Below, one piece after another: positions 7,249 through 16,004 of a DNA stretch of 34,493 nucleotides. The DNA lies in assembly GCA_031292015.1 (NCBI GenBank), contig JARLHY010000117.1, positions 1-34,493 of the forward strand. The letters are read 5' to 3'. Source of the DNA: Negativicutes bacterium (lineage in GTDB: Bacteria; Bacillota_C; Negativicutes; Sporomusales_B; JARLHX01). The translations under genes were made by a program, and so were the position numbers. Position 1 is the stretch's first letter. Each line of letters starts with the position of its first letter. The notes under the pieces were generated by a model, which was given only the letters and a program-made list of their open reading frames with translations, ran no database searches and was not told the origin of the DNA.

Positions 7249-9627
7249 TCAATCTAGTCCTTTTGTTATTTGGTCAAGCTTTGCCTGCAGCAGAGACAAT
7301 TCAACCGGTTTAGCAATGTAATCATCCATTCCTGCTGCCAAAAACCGCTCCCGGTCACCTGAAAGCGCATGGGCCGTGAGAGCAATAATCGGGGTATGCT
7401 GACTACTGTTGGTCTCCGCTGCCCGAATTCGCTTCGTGACCTCGAGGCCGTCCAGGACCGGCATATTAATATCCATGAGGATAACATCATATTTGTTCTG
7501 CGCAAACCGCTCTAACGCTTCCATACCGGTGGACGCGCAATCTATCCGGAACTTCATCCTGTGAAGAAAGGCTCGCATGACCTTCTGGCTTATCATATCG
7601 TCCTCGACTAACAAGATGGTCAGTGGCTGTAGGCACTGATATTCCTCCATTACCGGCTGGGACTGTTCCGCTGCCAGCCTCGCTTCTCTCACCCGCTGGA
7701 ACGGAACAGTGAAGTAGAACGTACTGCCTTGGCCCAAAGCGCTCTTGACCCCGATATGCCCGCCCATCAGCTCGACAAGCTTCTTGGAAATGGCAAGACC
7801 GAGGCCTGTACCGCCATATTGCCGGGTGATAGACCCGTTCACTTGGCTAAACGCCTTGAATAACTTGTCCCGGTCCGCCTCAGCGATACCGATGCCGCTG
7901 TCGGTGATTGCGAACGTCAATTCCAGAATTCCTTGAACTTCAGACGACTTAGTCACAGCTACTAAAACCTCGCCGCTGCCGGTAAACTTGACAGCATTCG
8001 AGATGAGATTATTGAGAATTTGCCTGATACGGTTGGGGTCACCCAAGAGCATCGCCGGCACATCCGCTGACAAGGAATAGCATAGATCGATTCCTTTATC
8101 CAGTGCCTGAAACCGATGCGTCTTGATCACTTCGTCGATAAGGCCCCGGCAGTGGAAACTCCGAATATCGATTTTCAGCTGATGTGCTTCTATCTTGGAA
8201 TAATCCAGAATGTCGCTTATTATGGCCAGCAGCGATTGAGAGCATTTTTGGGCGGTAATGAGGTTCTCCTGTTGCTCGGCATCGAGCGTAGTAAGTAACG
8301 TCAGGTCGATCATACCGACGATTCCGTTTAAGGGGGTGCGGATTTCGTGGCTCATGTTTGCCAGGAACTCCCCTTTGGCGCGGTTCCCCGCCTCTGCCTG
8401 CATTCTTTCGGTTATATCGCGAATGATGAATGTACGAAAGCACCCGGAAGACGCTTCGCGCTTTGAAACCAATATTTCAACCGGAATCCAATGACCTGAG
8501 GCAGTCTGGATTTGTGTAATTACCTCTTTATCGTGTCCGTCAAGCTGATGCCATGAATCCGCTTCATTTTCCGACGAAAATATTTCGGAAAAAGTCTTCC
8601 CAATTGCATCGGTTTTTGCTATGCCCCAAAGCCGTTCCGCACTCGGATTCCACACAACAAGCCGGTTATTTGCATCGATCGAAACAATAGGAATGTTCAG
8701 AGTTTCAACCAATGCTTTATAATTCTCTTCCGCCTCCGAAAAAAAGTTGGCAACCGCCTGTTCAGGTGTCGAGAACCTGTCTTTTGCTTCTCTGGTCGCT
8801 TCCACAATAGCTATGAATAGATAAATATGTCCCAAATACTGCGACACCCGCCCCAGCCAGTTGACTATGCCGCCAAAGCTTCCCTGGATCAGGACAAATG
8901 TTAATCCGGTCGCCATAAGAAGCAGCGACAAAGAATACCATAACAGGTGGTAGACTCGAAACTGAGCATACCTAACCATTAATAAAATACCTGACAGGCA
9001 ATACAAAAAGGCCGCTAAACTGACAATAACCTGCCTGAGAATGGTCGGTTCCTTGGCGAAAAACAGCGGCGTAATACCGGCAAAAGCGGCAACTGCTGTC
9101 AAAATGACGACAACCAACAGTCCCAAATAAGTAGAACACAATATGGGTCGCCTCGAAGCAGAAACCCTGTGTTTGGTCAGCGCGAGCAGGCTGCTTGCTA
9201 AGAAACAGACAGAGGATAATAATATTCCGGTATTGTGTATCGTCATCAGAATATTCGTCGAACCGGTGAGGCCCAGCATCCAGGCAGCTAACAAACCGCC
9301 CGTACCGCTGGTCAGGATCCCCGCTCCCAGTAAGAGTAAGGCGGTGGCCCCGTTCAACAGATACGCCCGGGCAGCCATATAGCTGACGATGATAGCAGGA
9401 ACTGTGACAAGCAGCGTATTTAATGCCGGTATCAGATAACGCGGGCCAAGGGAAACCGGAAATTCCTCTTCATTCGCAACCAGTACCCAGGCTATCATGG
9501 TTATCAGCAAAATCGGAAAAATCGGGAGATATGGTTTAGTAGTAAGAGTTGCAGCATAAGAAGACTGTTTTTGATGCGCTTCGGTTGAAGGATTCCTTTT
9601 CTTGCCCTGTTTGTCCAACGCCGTCAT
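7249..9627 (-). CDS. Membrane-bound hybrid sensor histidine kinase with PAS and receiver domain
   Basis: The start is placed at ATG 9627, which has GGAGG 7 bases upstream, giving 792 residues. The N-terminal third has about seven or eight hydrophobic segments (roughly residues 30-280) and forms a membrane sensor of no class I can name. A PAS domain follows (about 300-410, ending FIIRDITERM), then a HisKA domain with the phospho-acceptor His in FLANMSHEIRTPLNGI. The ATPase domain has NLISNAVKF, DSGIGI and GGTGLGLAI. A C-terminal receiver carries the acceptor Asp in VILMDINMP and the conserved Lys in IAKPVE. There is no partner regulator or Hpt protein next to it, so it is an orphan. Its output, whether to chemotaxis or something else, is unknown. 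Confidence 0.94.
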   Translation of the reverse strand: MTALDKQGKKRNPSTEAHQKQSSYAATLTTKPYLPIFPILLITMIAWVLVANEEEFPVSLGPRYLIPALNTLLVTVPAIIVSYMAARAYLLNGATALLLLGAGILTSGTGGLLAAWMLGLTGSTNILMTIHNTGILLSSVCFLASSLLALTKHRVSASRRPILCSTYLGLLVVVILTAVAAFAGITPLFFAKEPTILRQVIVSLAAFLYCLSGILLMVRYAQFRVYHLLWYSLSLLLMATGLTFVLIQGSFGGIVNWLGRVSQYLGHIYLFIAIVEATREAKDRFSTPEQAVANFFSEAEENYKALVETLNIPIVSIDANNRLVVWNPSAERLWGIAKTDAIGKTFSEIFSSENEADSWHQLDGHDKEVITQIQTASGHWIPVEILVSKREASSGCFRTFIIRDITERMQAEAGNRAKGEFLANMSHEIRTPLNGIVGMIDLTLLTTLDAEQQENLITAQKCSQSLLAIISDILDYSKIEAHQLKIDIRSFHCRGLIDEVIKTHRFQALDKGIDLCYSLSADVPAMLLGDPNRIRQILNNLISNAVKFTGSGEVLVAVTKSSEVQGILELTFAITDSGIGIAEADRDKLFKAFSQVNGSITRQYGGTGLGLAISKKLVELMGGHIGVKSALGQGSTFYFTVPFQRVREARLAAEQSQPVMEEYQCLQPLTILLVEDDMISQKVMRAFLHRMKFRIDCASTGMEALERFAQNKYDVILMDINMPVLDGLEVTKRIRAAETNSSQHTPIIALTAHALSGDRERFLAAGMDDYIAKPVELSLLQAKLDQITKGLD

Positions 9628-9749
9628 TTCTTGGCCTCCAGCCCGCATCACTGAAATGCTCCTATGCTCACTTATTCAACGAAATTCTGGGCTTAAACGG
9701 CGAATCCCTTTAATTTTTCGCTCTTTATTGCTAATTTTCGACAAAATAT

Positions 9750-9788
9750 GTAATTTAGTGCCCGGACTACGTCTCTGCACTAAATTAC
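9750..9788. repeat. Perfect 12-bp inverted repeat upstream of the kinase gene
   Basis: GTAATTTAGTGC (9750-9761) and GCACTAAATTAC (9777-9788) are exact complements separated by 15 bases. The repeat lies about 125 bases before the kinase start in a stretch (9628-9885) with no gene. It could be an operator or an RNA hairpin in the kinase leader. I recognise no regulator for it. Confidence 0.7.
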
Positions 9789-9799
9789 TTTCAGCAATT

Positions 9800-9843
9800 A
9801 AAGGAAGGATAAAATGGCCTATAGGTCATTTTATCCTTCCTTT
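9800..9843 (-). terminator. Terminator of the catabolic operon
   Basis: Arms of 20 bp with one G/T wobble (AAAGGAAGGATAAAATGGCC against its complement) and a 4-base loop. It begins 42 bases after the racemase stop codon. The 3' arm is pyrimidine-rich on the minus strand (CCTTCCTTT) but has no long T-run, so it may act as a very stable end-of-transcript hairpin. Confidence 0.65.
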
Positions 9844-9885
9844 AGCAGTAATAACAGGCAGAGCATTGCTGAAGACCGATAAGCG

Positions 9886-11166
9886 CTAACCAATGACCGG
9901 CGCGATATCCGCCCCGTGGGTAATCACCCCGATTCTGGGCGCTTTGCCGTGAATGGCCAGGGCCATGCCGACAGCACTGTCAATGTCGGGGGCAAACCGG
10001 AACCCCATTCGCTCGGTGTCCGCCTGGGAGACGCCCTGCGAGACTAAAATGACCCTGGCCATTTCCCGCATCACACCAATTTTGATATGGGCGGTCACTC
10101 CTATCGGGTCCTTAAACTCGCCGCGCCCGGCCCTTTCGTATACTTCCTGCGCCGGACAGTCCCCCAGTTCCAGCAATATCGGATGCTCGGGACTGATTCC
10201 TTCGACACAGGGGGCGGCCAGGATCACCGTGCCTCCCGGTTTGACCATGAGCGTCGCCGCCGCCAGCGCTTTGTCCGCCTGCCAGAAATCCTTATTCGCC
10301 GGATAGGAGCCGGCGATCACGATATCCGGCTGTTCCTTGATTTGAAACTCATAAATCATCCTGGCGTGCCTGACGGCTTCACGGTGCGCCAAAACGATAT
10401 CCCCGGCGATAACCCTGACAATCCGTTCCTCCAGATTCAAGACAGTATTCACAACCATCTTCAGACCGGAAAGCCGGGCTACTTCCTCCATCTCATGCCT
10501 TATCGGATTTTCCGCGTTCCCCAGGATCGTCGGCCAGGACAGGCTGCCGTTGAGATGAATGCGGGCGGTCGTCTCCTCGCCGGACACACCGGGCTGGACG
10601 ATCTTCGCTCCGCCCGACCACCCGGCGATGAAATGGGGAATAATGTTGCTGATCCCGATACTGATATCACTTTCATAATATACCCGGTTGACAATGATCG
10701 GCGTTCCGGCCTTGGTCACTCCGAGGCGGACCAGTTGGGACGGATCGTTGTAGGCATGGTTGATTGCCTCCACCCGGTCGGCGCACGGACCGATCCGGTC
10801 GCGGATTTCCGCCGATGTCATAAACCGGTGACTGCCGAGGGCAAGGATCACTTTGATTTGCCGGTCAGGCACCCCGGCGTCATTTAATTCATCCAGCAAG
10901 ATCGGCAGGATTTTGGCCACCGGTGTGACCCTGGTGGCATCGTCAACAAGTATGGCCGTTTTTGTGCCATTGGCCTTTGTCACTAACGCGCGCAGCGACG
11001 GACCGCCAACAGGCGATCGAATCGCCTGTAAAATCTCGCCTTGTTCATCGGCAACAGCGGGACAGTCTTTCGGCGTAGCCGTCCAGGCCAGCGATTGCGC
11101 CGGTATCCGAAACTCCCTTTTTTCTTTGCCCCACGGTATTTCCAGCTGCTTTGACATCTTGCTCAC
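9886..11166 (-). CDS. LarA-type nickel-dependent 2-hydroxyacid racemase/epimerase
   Basis: Protein of 426 residues of the lactate racemase (LarA) family. These enzymes use a nickel-pincer (NPN) nucleotide bound to a lysine to move hydride on 2-hydroxy acids. The catalytic set is intact: DDATR at 75-79, His113 in GSHR, His178 in IIPHFIAG, Lys188 in SGGAK and His204. Their spacing matches His108, His174, Lys184 and His200 of the Lactiplantibacillus enzyme. Start: GTG 11166 has AAGGA 5 bases upstream; ATG 11157 is the alternative. It is the last gene of the ureide cluster, 34 bases after the amidohydrolase. The substrate is unknown; the family includes lactate, malate and sugar-acid enzymes. The NPN-making genes larB, larC and larE are not in the window. 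Confidence 0.88.
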   Translation of the reverse strand: MSKMSKQLEIPWGKEKREFRIPAQSLAWTATPKDCPAVADEQGEILQAIRSPVGGPSLRALVTKANGTKTAILVDDATRVTPVAKILPILLDELNDAGVPDRQIKVILALGSHRFMTSAEIRDRIGPCADRVEAINHAYNDPSQLVRLGVTKAGTPIIVNRVYYESDISIGISNIIPHFIAGWSGGAKIVQPGVSGEETTARIHLNGSLSWPTILGNAENPIRHEMEEVARLSGLKMVVNTVLNLEERIVRVIAGDIVLAHREAVRHARMIYEFQIKEQPDIVIAGSYPANKDFWQADKALAAATLMVKPGGTVILAAPCVEGISPEHPILLELGDCPAQEVYERAGRGEFKDPIGVTAHIKIGVMREMARVILVSQGVSQADTERMGFRFAPDIDSAVGMALAIHGKAPRIGVITHGADIAPVIG

Positions 11167-11200
11167 TTCTTTCCTTTTCCGCCGGCAGTTGCTGGCAACT

Positions 11201-12565
11201 TCAGTCCTGTTGCCGCTTTTCCGGCCGGACGAGCTGACCCCAGCCCGGCTTGCCGGTTATTTCACCCTCGCTTATCACCACCTGGCCGCGAACCATCGTC
11301 AACAGGATTTCGCCGCCGGTTTCCCAGCCATCGTAAATCGTGGCGCAGGTTTTGGCCTTGGTTTTCAGGCAGTCCAGCCGCACCCTCGCGGACTTGTTCA
11401 TATCCAGCAGGACCAGGTCGGCGTCAGACCCGACGGCAATGACTCCTTTACGCGGATACAAGCCGAAAATTCGGGCCGGCTTGGTGCAACAGGTTTCAAC
11501 GATCCGCTCCAGGGTTACTTCCCCTTGCCTGACCCGCGCCAGCAGAAGGGGGAGCGTCAGTTCCGCCGCCGCCAGCCCATCCGGCGTCGGCTCCGCCAGT
11601 TTTTCCTCTTTCGTGAACGGAGCGTGGTCACTGCCGAGATAATCCAGCCTCCCGGCGCGATACATCTCAAAAAGTTTTGCCGCCCGTTCCCGGTCGCGGA
11701 GCGGCGGTTTGATTTTGGCAAACGGGCCGGCTGTTTTCACGTCCTCCTGCGACGCCACCAGGTAGTGCAGGCAAGTCTCCATATACACCTCCTGCCCCAG
11801 GTTCCTGGCGCTTTCCACAAGCTCCACCGACTCGGGAAGGCTGGTATGGCATATGGCCAGCCTGACCCCCGCCGACCGGGCCAGTACCAGCGATCTGGCA
11901 ACAGCTTCCAGCTCCACCACCGGCGGCCGCCCGAACGAATACGGATCGCCCTTTCTGCCGGCGAACAGACCGATCAGAGAATCCTCCTCGGCGTGGACAG
12001 CGGCCAGCAGCCCGGTTTTCCCGACCTCGCAAAACACCTCGTACAAGTCGGCGGAGCTGGCGGCGCACAGACCGAGAAATTCGCGTTCCCGGCCGGCCGG
12101 GGCGCTCTGCGTGAAGGTTTTGAACGCGATGACACCGGCTTTTGCCAAGGACACAATCTGCCCGACATTGTCCTTTCCGGCCGCACCGTAAAAAGCGAAA
12201 TCGACCAGCGCCTGCGCCTTGGCGCACTCGATCCTGCTTTGCAGCACCTCGACCGAATGGGTGGGCGGTTTGCTCACAGGCATTTCCATGATGGTGGTAA
12301 TTCCGCCGGCCGCCGCGGCGGAGGTCCCGCTGAAGAAATCTTCCCGCTGACTGAAAGCCGGCCCCCGGACATGCATATGGGTGTCGAGCAGCCCCGGAAT
12401 CAGAAAAAGTCCTTTCCCCTCGATGATCCGGTCGCCCGCCAATTGCCGTACCGGCTCCTCGACAGCCGCTATTCGCCCGCCGGCGATGCCGACATTCTTT
12501 TCCGCTATTCCGTTGATGTCCACCACCTGGACATTCCGAAACACTACATCCATTTTTTTGTTCAT
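11201..12565 (-). CDS. Allantoinase/hydantoinase-type cyclic amidohydrolase
   Basis: Metal-dependent hydrolase of 454 residues that should open a cyclic ureide or imide ring (allantoin, hydantoin or dihydropyrimidine) to the N-carbamoyl acid. The metal ligands are visible: His63 and His65 in DTHMHVRGP, carbamylated Lys149 in IAFKTF, His191, His240 in CHTS and Asp313 in SDHAP. Overall it resembles AllB (for example AAAAGGITTIMEMP) more than dihydroorotase. Start ATG 12565, 24 bases after the PreA-type gene. Its neighbours supply the step before it (ring reduction) and the step after it (decarbamoylation). Whether the natural ring is five- or six-membered cannot be decided from sequence. Confidence 0.88.
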   Translation of the reverse strand: MNKKMDVVFRNVQVVDINGIAEKNVGIAGGRIAAVEEPVRQLAGDRIIEGKGLFLIPGLLDTHMHVRGPAFSQREDFFSGTSAAAAGGITTIMEMPVSKPPTHSVEVLQSRIECAKAQALVDFAFYGAAGKDNVGQIVSLAKAGVIAFKTFTQSAPAGREREFLGLCAASSADLYEVFCEVGKTGLLAAVHAEEDSLIGLFAGRKGDPYSFGRPPVVELEAVARSLVLARSAGVRLAICHTSLPESVELVESARNLGQEVYMETCLHYLVASQEDVKTAGPFAKIKPPLRDRERAAKLFEMYRAGRLDYLGSDHAPFTKEEKLAEPTPDGLAAAELTLPLLLARVRQGEVTLERIVETCCTKPARIFGLYPRKGVIAVGSDADLVLLDMNKSARVRLDCLKTKAKTCATIYDGWETGGEILLTMVRGQVVISEGEITGKPGWGQLVRPEKRQQD

Positions 12566-12589
12566 GTTATCACCCTGCCAAAAGTACTG

Positions 12590-13792
12590 TCATACCTGTA
12601 CCATGCTGATGCAGCCCTTCTGCCGGCACACCTGCCGGCAGAGCGAACAGCCGATGCATCGTTCCGAAACGATACTTGGCCCTTCGTCGCTCCAGGCAAT
12701 CGCTTCATTGGCACTGTCGCGGCAGGCGCGATAACACGCCTGGCACTTTATGCATTTTGCCTGGTCAATTTCGGCCACAACCGAATAAGCCTTGGATAAA
12801 AGACTGTGTTCCTTATAGCTGGGAAGCCCGGCACCGACCAACTCCCCAGGGCCTGCAAGCCCACGGCCGGCCAGAAACTGCGTCAATCCCTTTGTGAGAC
12901 CGTCGATCATGTCAAACCCCTGAAACATGGGGGCTGTGCACAGCTGCACCGCGTTAGCTCCCATCAGCATGTACTCGGCAGCATCTCTCCAGTTCCATAT
13001 CCCGCCGCAGCCCATGAGCGGCACCGAGTTCACCCGCAGAATTTCCCCCACGCACCGCAGGCCGATCGGTTTTATCGCCGGACCGCTGTACCCGGTAAAA
13101 GAGGAAAACCCGTCGACAGCCGGAGACGGCGTGAAGGTATCAAGATCAAAGCCCGCCACGCCCGGCACGCTGTTAATCGCCGTAATCCCGTTAGCGCCGG
13201 CCTTAATGGCGGTTTGGGCTATCTGGGCAATGTAGGATGTCGCTACCGTCAGTTTTGCCACTACCGGTACCCTGGCAACAGACATCACCCATTCAACGAT
13301 GGTTTTTGTCGCGTCGGGATCTTTGCCGATGGACGCACCGCCGCCGCCGGAGTGAAACGCATGGGAACAGGAAAAATTCAGTTCAATCCCGTCTGCTCCC
13401 GCGTCCTGAAAAGCCTCAGTGGCCGTCACCCAGTCCTGCCGGGTCCGGCTGGATGTTCGCATGATGCTGGCAAATATTGGGTTCTCCGGATATTCCCGTT
13501 TAATTTTCCGTACCGTTTCCACCCACCACTCCAGGGTATGGGTGCTGCTGACTTCCATATTGGTGAAACCGATCGTATCGGCGCCATGTTTTACGCGGCC
13601 AAAACGCGGCTTCACCTGAGTATGCTTTTCCGGTTCCATCGAAATCGTTTTCAGAATCGCCCCGCCCCACCCCATCCGAAAGGCACGTATTACCTTCTCC
13701 GGTGTATCGGTTACCGGTCCTGACGCCAGGATGAACGGGTTAGGAAACCGCACACCGCAAAAATCGGTTGTCAAATCCACTGCTTTTGTCAT
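12590..13792 (-). CDS. PreA-type dihydropyrimidine dehydrogenase subunit (FMN, 2x[4Fe-4S])
   Basis: Protein of 400 residues with a dihydroorotate-dehydrogenase-like FMN barrel followed by a ferredoxin module, the layout of E. coli PreA. N-terminal FCGVRFPNPF and the NFSC motif (139-142) are family marks. Two Fe-S motifs close the protein: Cys347/350/353/357 and Cys379/382/385/389. PreA reduces uracil or thymine using electrons passed from PreT; no preT-like gene is in the window. The position of the catalytic Cys of mammalian DPD (LACGQDP) appears to be Ile155 (ASIGKDP). As I recall E. coli PreA has no Cys there either, so this does not rule out activity. It may reduce a C=C bond in a related ring. 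Confidence 0.88.
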   Translation of the reverse strand: MTKAVDLTTDFCGVRFPNPFILASGPVTDTPEKVIRAFRMGWGGAILKTISMEPEKHTQVKPRFGRVKHGADTIGFTNMEVSSTHTLEWWVETVRKIKREYPENPIFASIMRTSSRTRQDWVTATEAFQDAGADGIELNFSCSHAFHSGGGGASIGKDPDATKTIVEWVMSVARVPVVAKLTVATSYIAQIAQTAIKAGANGITAINSVPGVAGFDLDTFTPSPAVDGFSSFTGYSGPAIKPIGLRCVGEILRVNSVPLMGCGGIWNWRDAAEYMLMGANAVQLCTAPMFQGFDMIDGLTKGLTQFLAGRGLAGPGELVGAGLPSYKEHSLLSKAYSVVAEIDQAKCIKCQACYRACRDSANEAIAWSDEGPSIVSERCIGCSLCRQVCRQKGCISMVQV

Positions 13793-13837
13793 GATCGTTA
13801 CCCCATTTGCACCTATTTTCGTTCACTGTTTCGCTTG

Positions 13838-14905
13838 CTATAGAGAATAACGGCTGCCAAACTTCTGCCCCAGGCCGTTCAGGTCGGCGACCACAGCCGC
13901 CGCCAGCGGGATTCCCCGTATCCGGTTTTCCTCAGCCGCAAGATACTCGCGTTCGCCGGGAAGATAAATCTGTTCCGACCCGGGAGCCAACCGGCAGCCT
14001 TTGATTTCCCTGATCATTTCGTCCATTTTGGCTTTAAATGCAGCCGGCTCGCAGAATCGGTCGATTTTTATCGCGCCAAAAAGGTGGCCGATATTCTGCG
14101 GTCTTTCGACATCATTATAAAAATCCGTCACTTCAGCGGACAAAATGGACGCCCCGGACAGCACGGCGGAAAGGATTCCGACAATGACCGTCAGCCCATA
14201 TCCTTTATAGCCGCCTGCCGGCAACAGGATCCCGTTGAAGGCCTCGGCCGGATCATCCGTCGGCAGTCCGGCTGCTGTCAAAGCCCAGTCCCCGGGGATC
14301 TTCTCTCCCTTTTTCGCAGCCACGGCGATCTTGCCCCGGGCCACGACGCTTGTCGCCATATCCAGCACCACAGGATATTCCTGCCCTGCCGGTACCGCAA
14401 ACGAAAACGGATTGTTATCCAGAATCGGTTCGGCCCCGCCCCATGGAGCCATCAGCTTTGCCGCCGGCGACGTAAAAACCATGCCGATCATATCATGAGG
14501 CAAAGCCATGGACGAATAGGTCAGCGCCATGCCGAAATGATTGCTGCCGCGGACCGCGGAAAAAGCGACACCGTTTTGTTCCGCTTTTTCCAGGCAGATC
14601 TGCATAGCCTTGGTGGCAACGACCTGCCCCATCCCGTTGTGCCCGTCAATCAAGGTGGTTGTTCCGGTTTCCTTGACGATTTCGACCCTGCTTACCGCCT
14701 TTGTGGCCCCTGACTCGATACGCCGGACATAGGCCGGAACCCGCATCACGCCATGGGAATTCATCCCCATCAAGTCGGCCTGGATAAGGCAGTCGCTTAC
14801 CCGTCCGGCTTCCGGCTCCGTCATGCCGGCAGCAGCGAATATGGCATCGCAGCATTTTTTCAGCGCCTGCGCATTGACCCGCAAAAACTTATCTTCATCC
14901 GCCAC
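13838..14905 (-). CDS. Ldh2/AllD-family malate/ureidoglycolate-type dehydrogenase
   Basis: NAD(P)-dependent 2-hydroxyacid/2-oxoacid dehydrogenase of the malate/L-sulfolactate/ureidoglycolate (Ldh2) family. The start is set at GTG 14905 because GGAGG lies 7 bases before it, giving 355 residues; an upstream ATG at 14947 has no clear site. Family motifs are MNSHGVMRVPAY, GSNHFGMA (catalytic His), APWGGAEPILDNNPFSFA and GGYKGYGL. E. coli AllD works on ureidoglycolate beside allantoinase and AllC, and the same three families occur in this operon. The racemase at the operon end could supply the right hydroxyacid enantiomer. Substrate unproven. Confidence 0.88.
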   Translation of the reverse strand: MADEDKFLRVNAQALKKCCDAIFAAAGMTEPEAGRVSDCLIQADLMGMNSHGVMRVPAYVRRIESGATKAVSRVEIVKETGTTTLIDGHNGMGQVVATKAMQICLEKAEQNGVAFSAVRGSNHFGMALTYSSMALPHDMIGMVFTSPAAKLMAPWGGAEPILDNNPFSFAVPAGQEYPVVLDMATSVVARGKIAVAAKKGEKIPGDWALTAAGLPTDDPAEAFNGILLPAGGYKGYGLTVIVGILSAVLSGASILSAEVTDFYNDVERPQNIGHLFGAIKIDRFCEPAAFKAKMDEMIREIKGCRLAPGSEQIYLPGEREYLAAEENRIRGIPLAAAVVADLNGLGQKFGSRYSL

Positions 14906-15019
14906 GCCAACACCTCCACCCTTCATCGCTATAGCGGCAAACAGCATGCATTCGGAATGATTCTCGCCGCAGCTTCATTTGTAGCAGGCTGCCGGCATTT
15001 GACTTCTCATCAGGCCGGC

Positions 15020-15952
15020 TTATACTTTTGGCACCGCCAGGCCGGCGACGGTCTGGGAGGAACAGACCAGTTCAGGCGCCAGCCGTTTGACCCACTCCAT
15101 CACCGCCTGAACCTGGCGTACCTTTTCCCGGGCCAGATAGGCCTTGTAATCCGTCTCGACCCAGGTCTTGTAGATATCGCTCTCCGACTTGCCTGGCTCA
15201 AACTTAAAATAGACCGGTGCGCAAATTCGCGCAATCTCCGCCGCTTCGCTGAAACGGTAGAATCCGCCCATTCCGTCCACCAGCGCCAGATAGACATCCA
15301 TCGGCAATTCGACCGTATTGCGGATCGAGGCCAGCATCGGCAGGGTTAAGTCAGCCAACGGATTGAAGGTATTCGCCCCCAGCCGCTGCAGCAGTCTTGC
15401 GCCAGCCGGGCTGCCGTGGCCGGCGAATACGGACACCTTGAAAATGACATCCCGGGGAATATAGCCGTTTTCCCGCATCTCGGCCAGCACCGTCAATAAC
15501 CCCTCATCCGTGACCAGGAATCCTCTGAAACCGGCTTCAATGCTTCGTTCTATGCACTTCAACACATAATACAGGTTATCGACGCCGCGAATCCGCATCC
15601 CGGAGACGATTCCCTCGGCGGTCGAAATCTGCCGCCCGCTGTCCCAGCCGCGACTTGTGCAGGGAGTTACAATGACCTCAAGGTTCTTGGCAGCAGCCAA
15701 TTGGGCCATATCCTTCAATTCCTGCTCTGTCAGCAGGGTTGCCCCACCGACCGTGGCGATGATCCGGTGAATCGGCACCTCTCTCTTCCCGGCTTCATCG
15801 ACCATGGCTTCAAGGACCGGAAAATTTTCAATCCCTGCAACTTCATTGCGATAATGGGCCCCGTCGGGAAACCGGTGCGGCGAATCCGCCAGTTCATAAC
15901 AGTCCCGTTCGGGGTATCCCAGTTTTTTCAACGCTTCTTTTATCAAATCCAC
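15020..15952 (-). CDS. U32-like putative TIM-barrel protein, function unknown
   Basis: Protein of 310 residues starting at GTG 15952 with AGGAGG 8 bases upstream. It resembles a poorly studied group sometimes labelled U32-family peptidase, with an N-terminal GYPERDCYELADSPHRFPDG pattern. Alternating strand/helix segments suggest a TIM barrel (IIATVGGATLL, LEVIVTPCTSR, GFLVTDEGLL, VIFKVSVFAGHG). There is no signal peptide or membrane segment. I would not call it a protease: its neighbours are small-molecule enzymes, and barrels of this type also serve in cofactor or ring chemistry. It lies 52 bases after the M20 gene and is clearly part of the operon. Confidence 0.75.
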   Translation of the reverse strand: MDLIKEALKKLGYPERDCYELADSPHRFPDGAHYRNEVAGIENFPVLEAMVDEAGKREVPIHRIIATVGGATLLTEQELKDMAQLAAAKNLEVIVTPCTSRGWDSGRQISTAEGIVSGMRIRGVDNLYYVLKCIERSIEAGFRGFLVTDEGLLTVLAEMRENGYIPRDVIFKVSVFAGHGSPAGARLLQRLGANTFNPLADLTLPMLASIRNTVELPMDVYLALVDGMGGFYRFSEAAEIARICAPVYFKFEPGKSESDIYKTWVETDYKAYLAREKVRQVQAVMEWVKRLAPELVCSSQTVAGLAVPKV

Positions 15953-16004
15953 GATTAAAACCTCCTACAGTCATTCGTAATTTTATTGAAGAAGGAGCAG
16001 CCGA

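Noticed and set aside
10853..12799. A 648-codon open frame on the plus strand
   Set aside because: It lies opposite the amidohydrolase and racemase genes, which have complete catalytic motifs and ribosome binding sites. Its product is Arg/Pro/His/Gln-rich without any domain, as expected of an antisense frame in GC-rich DNA.
15020..15952. Annotation as a U32 collagenase-like peptidase
   Set aside because: Only the general barrel character supports it, and I see no convincing U32 signature. The operon context is small-molecule catabolism.
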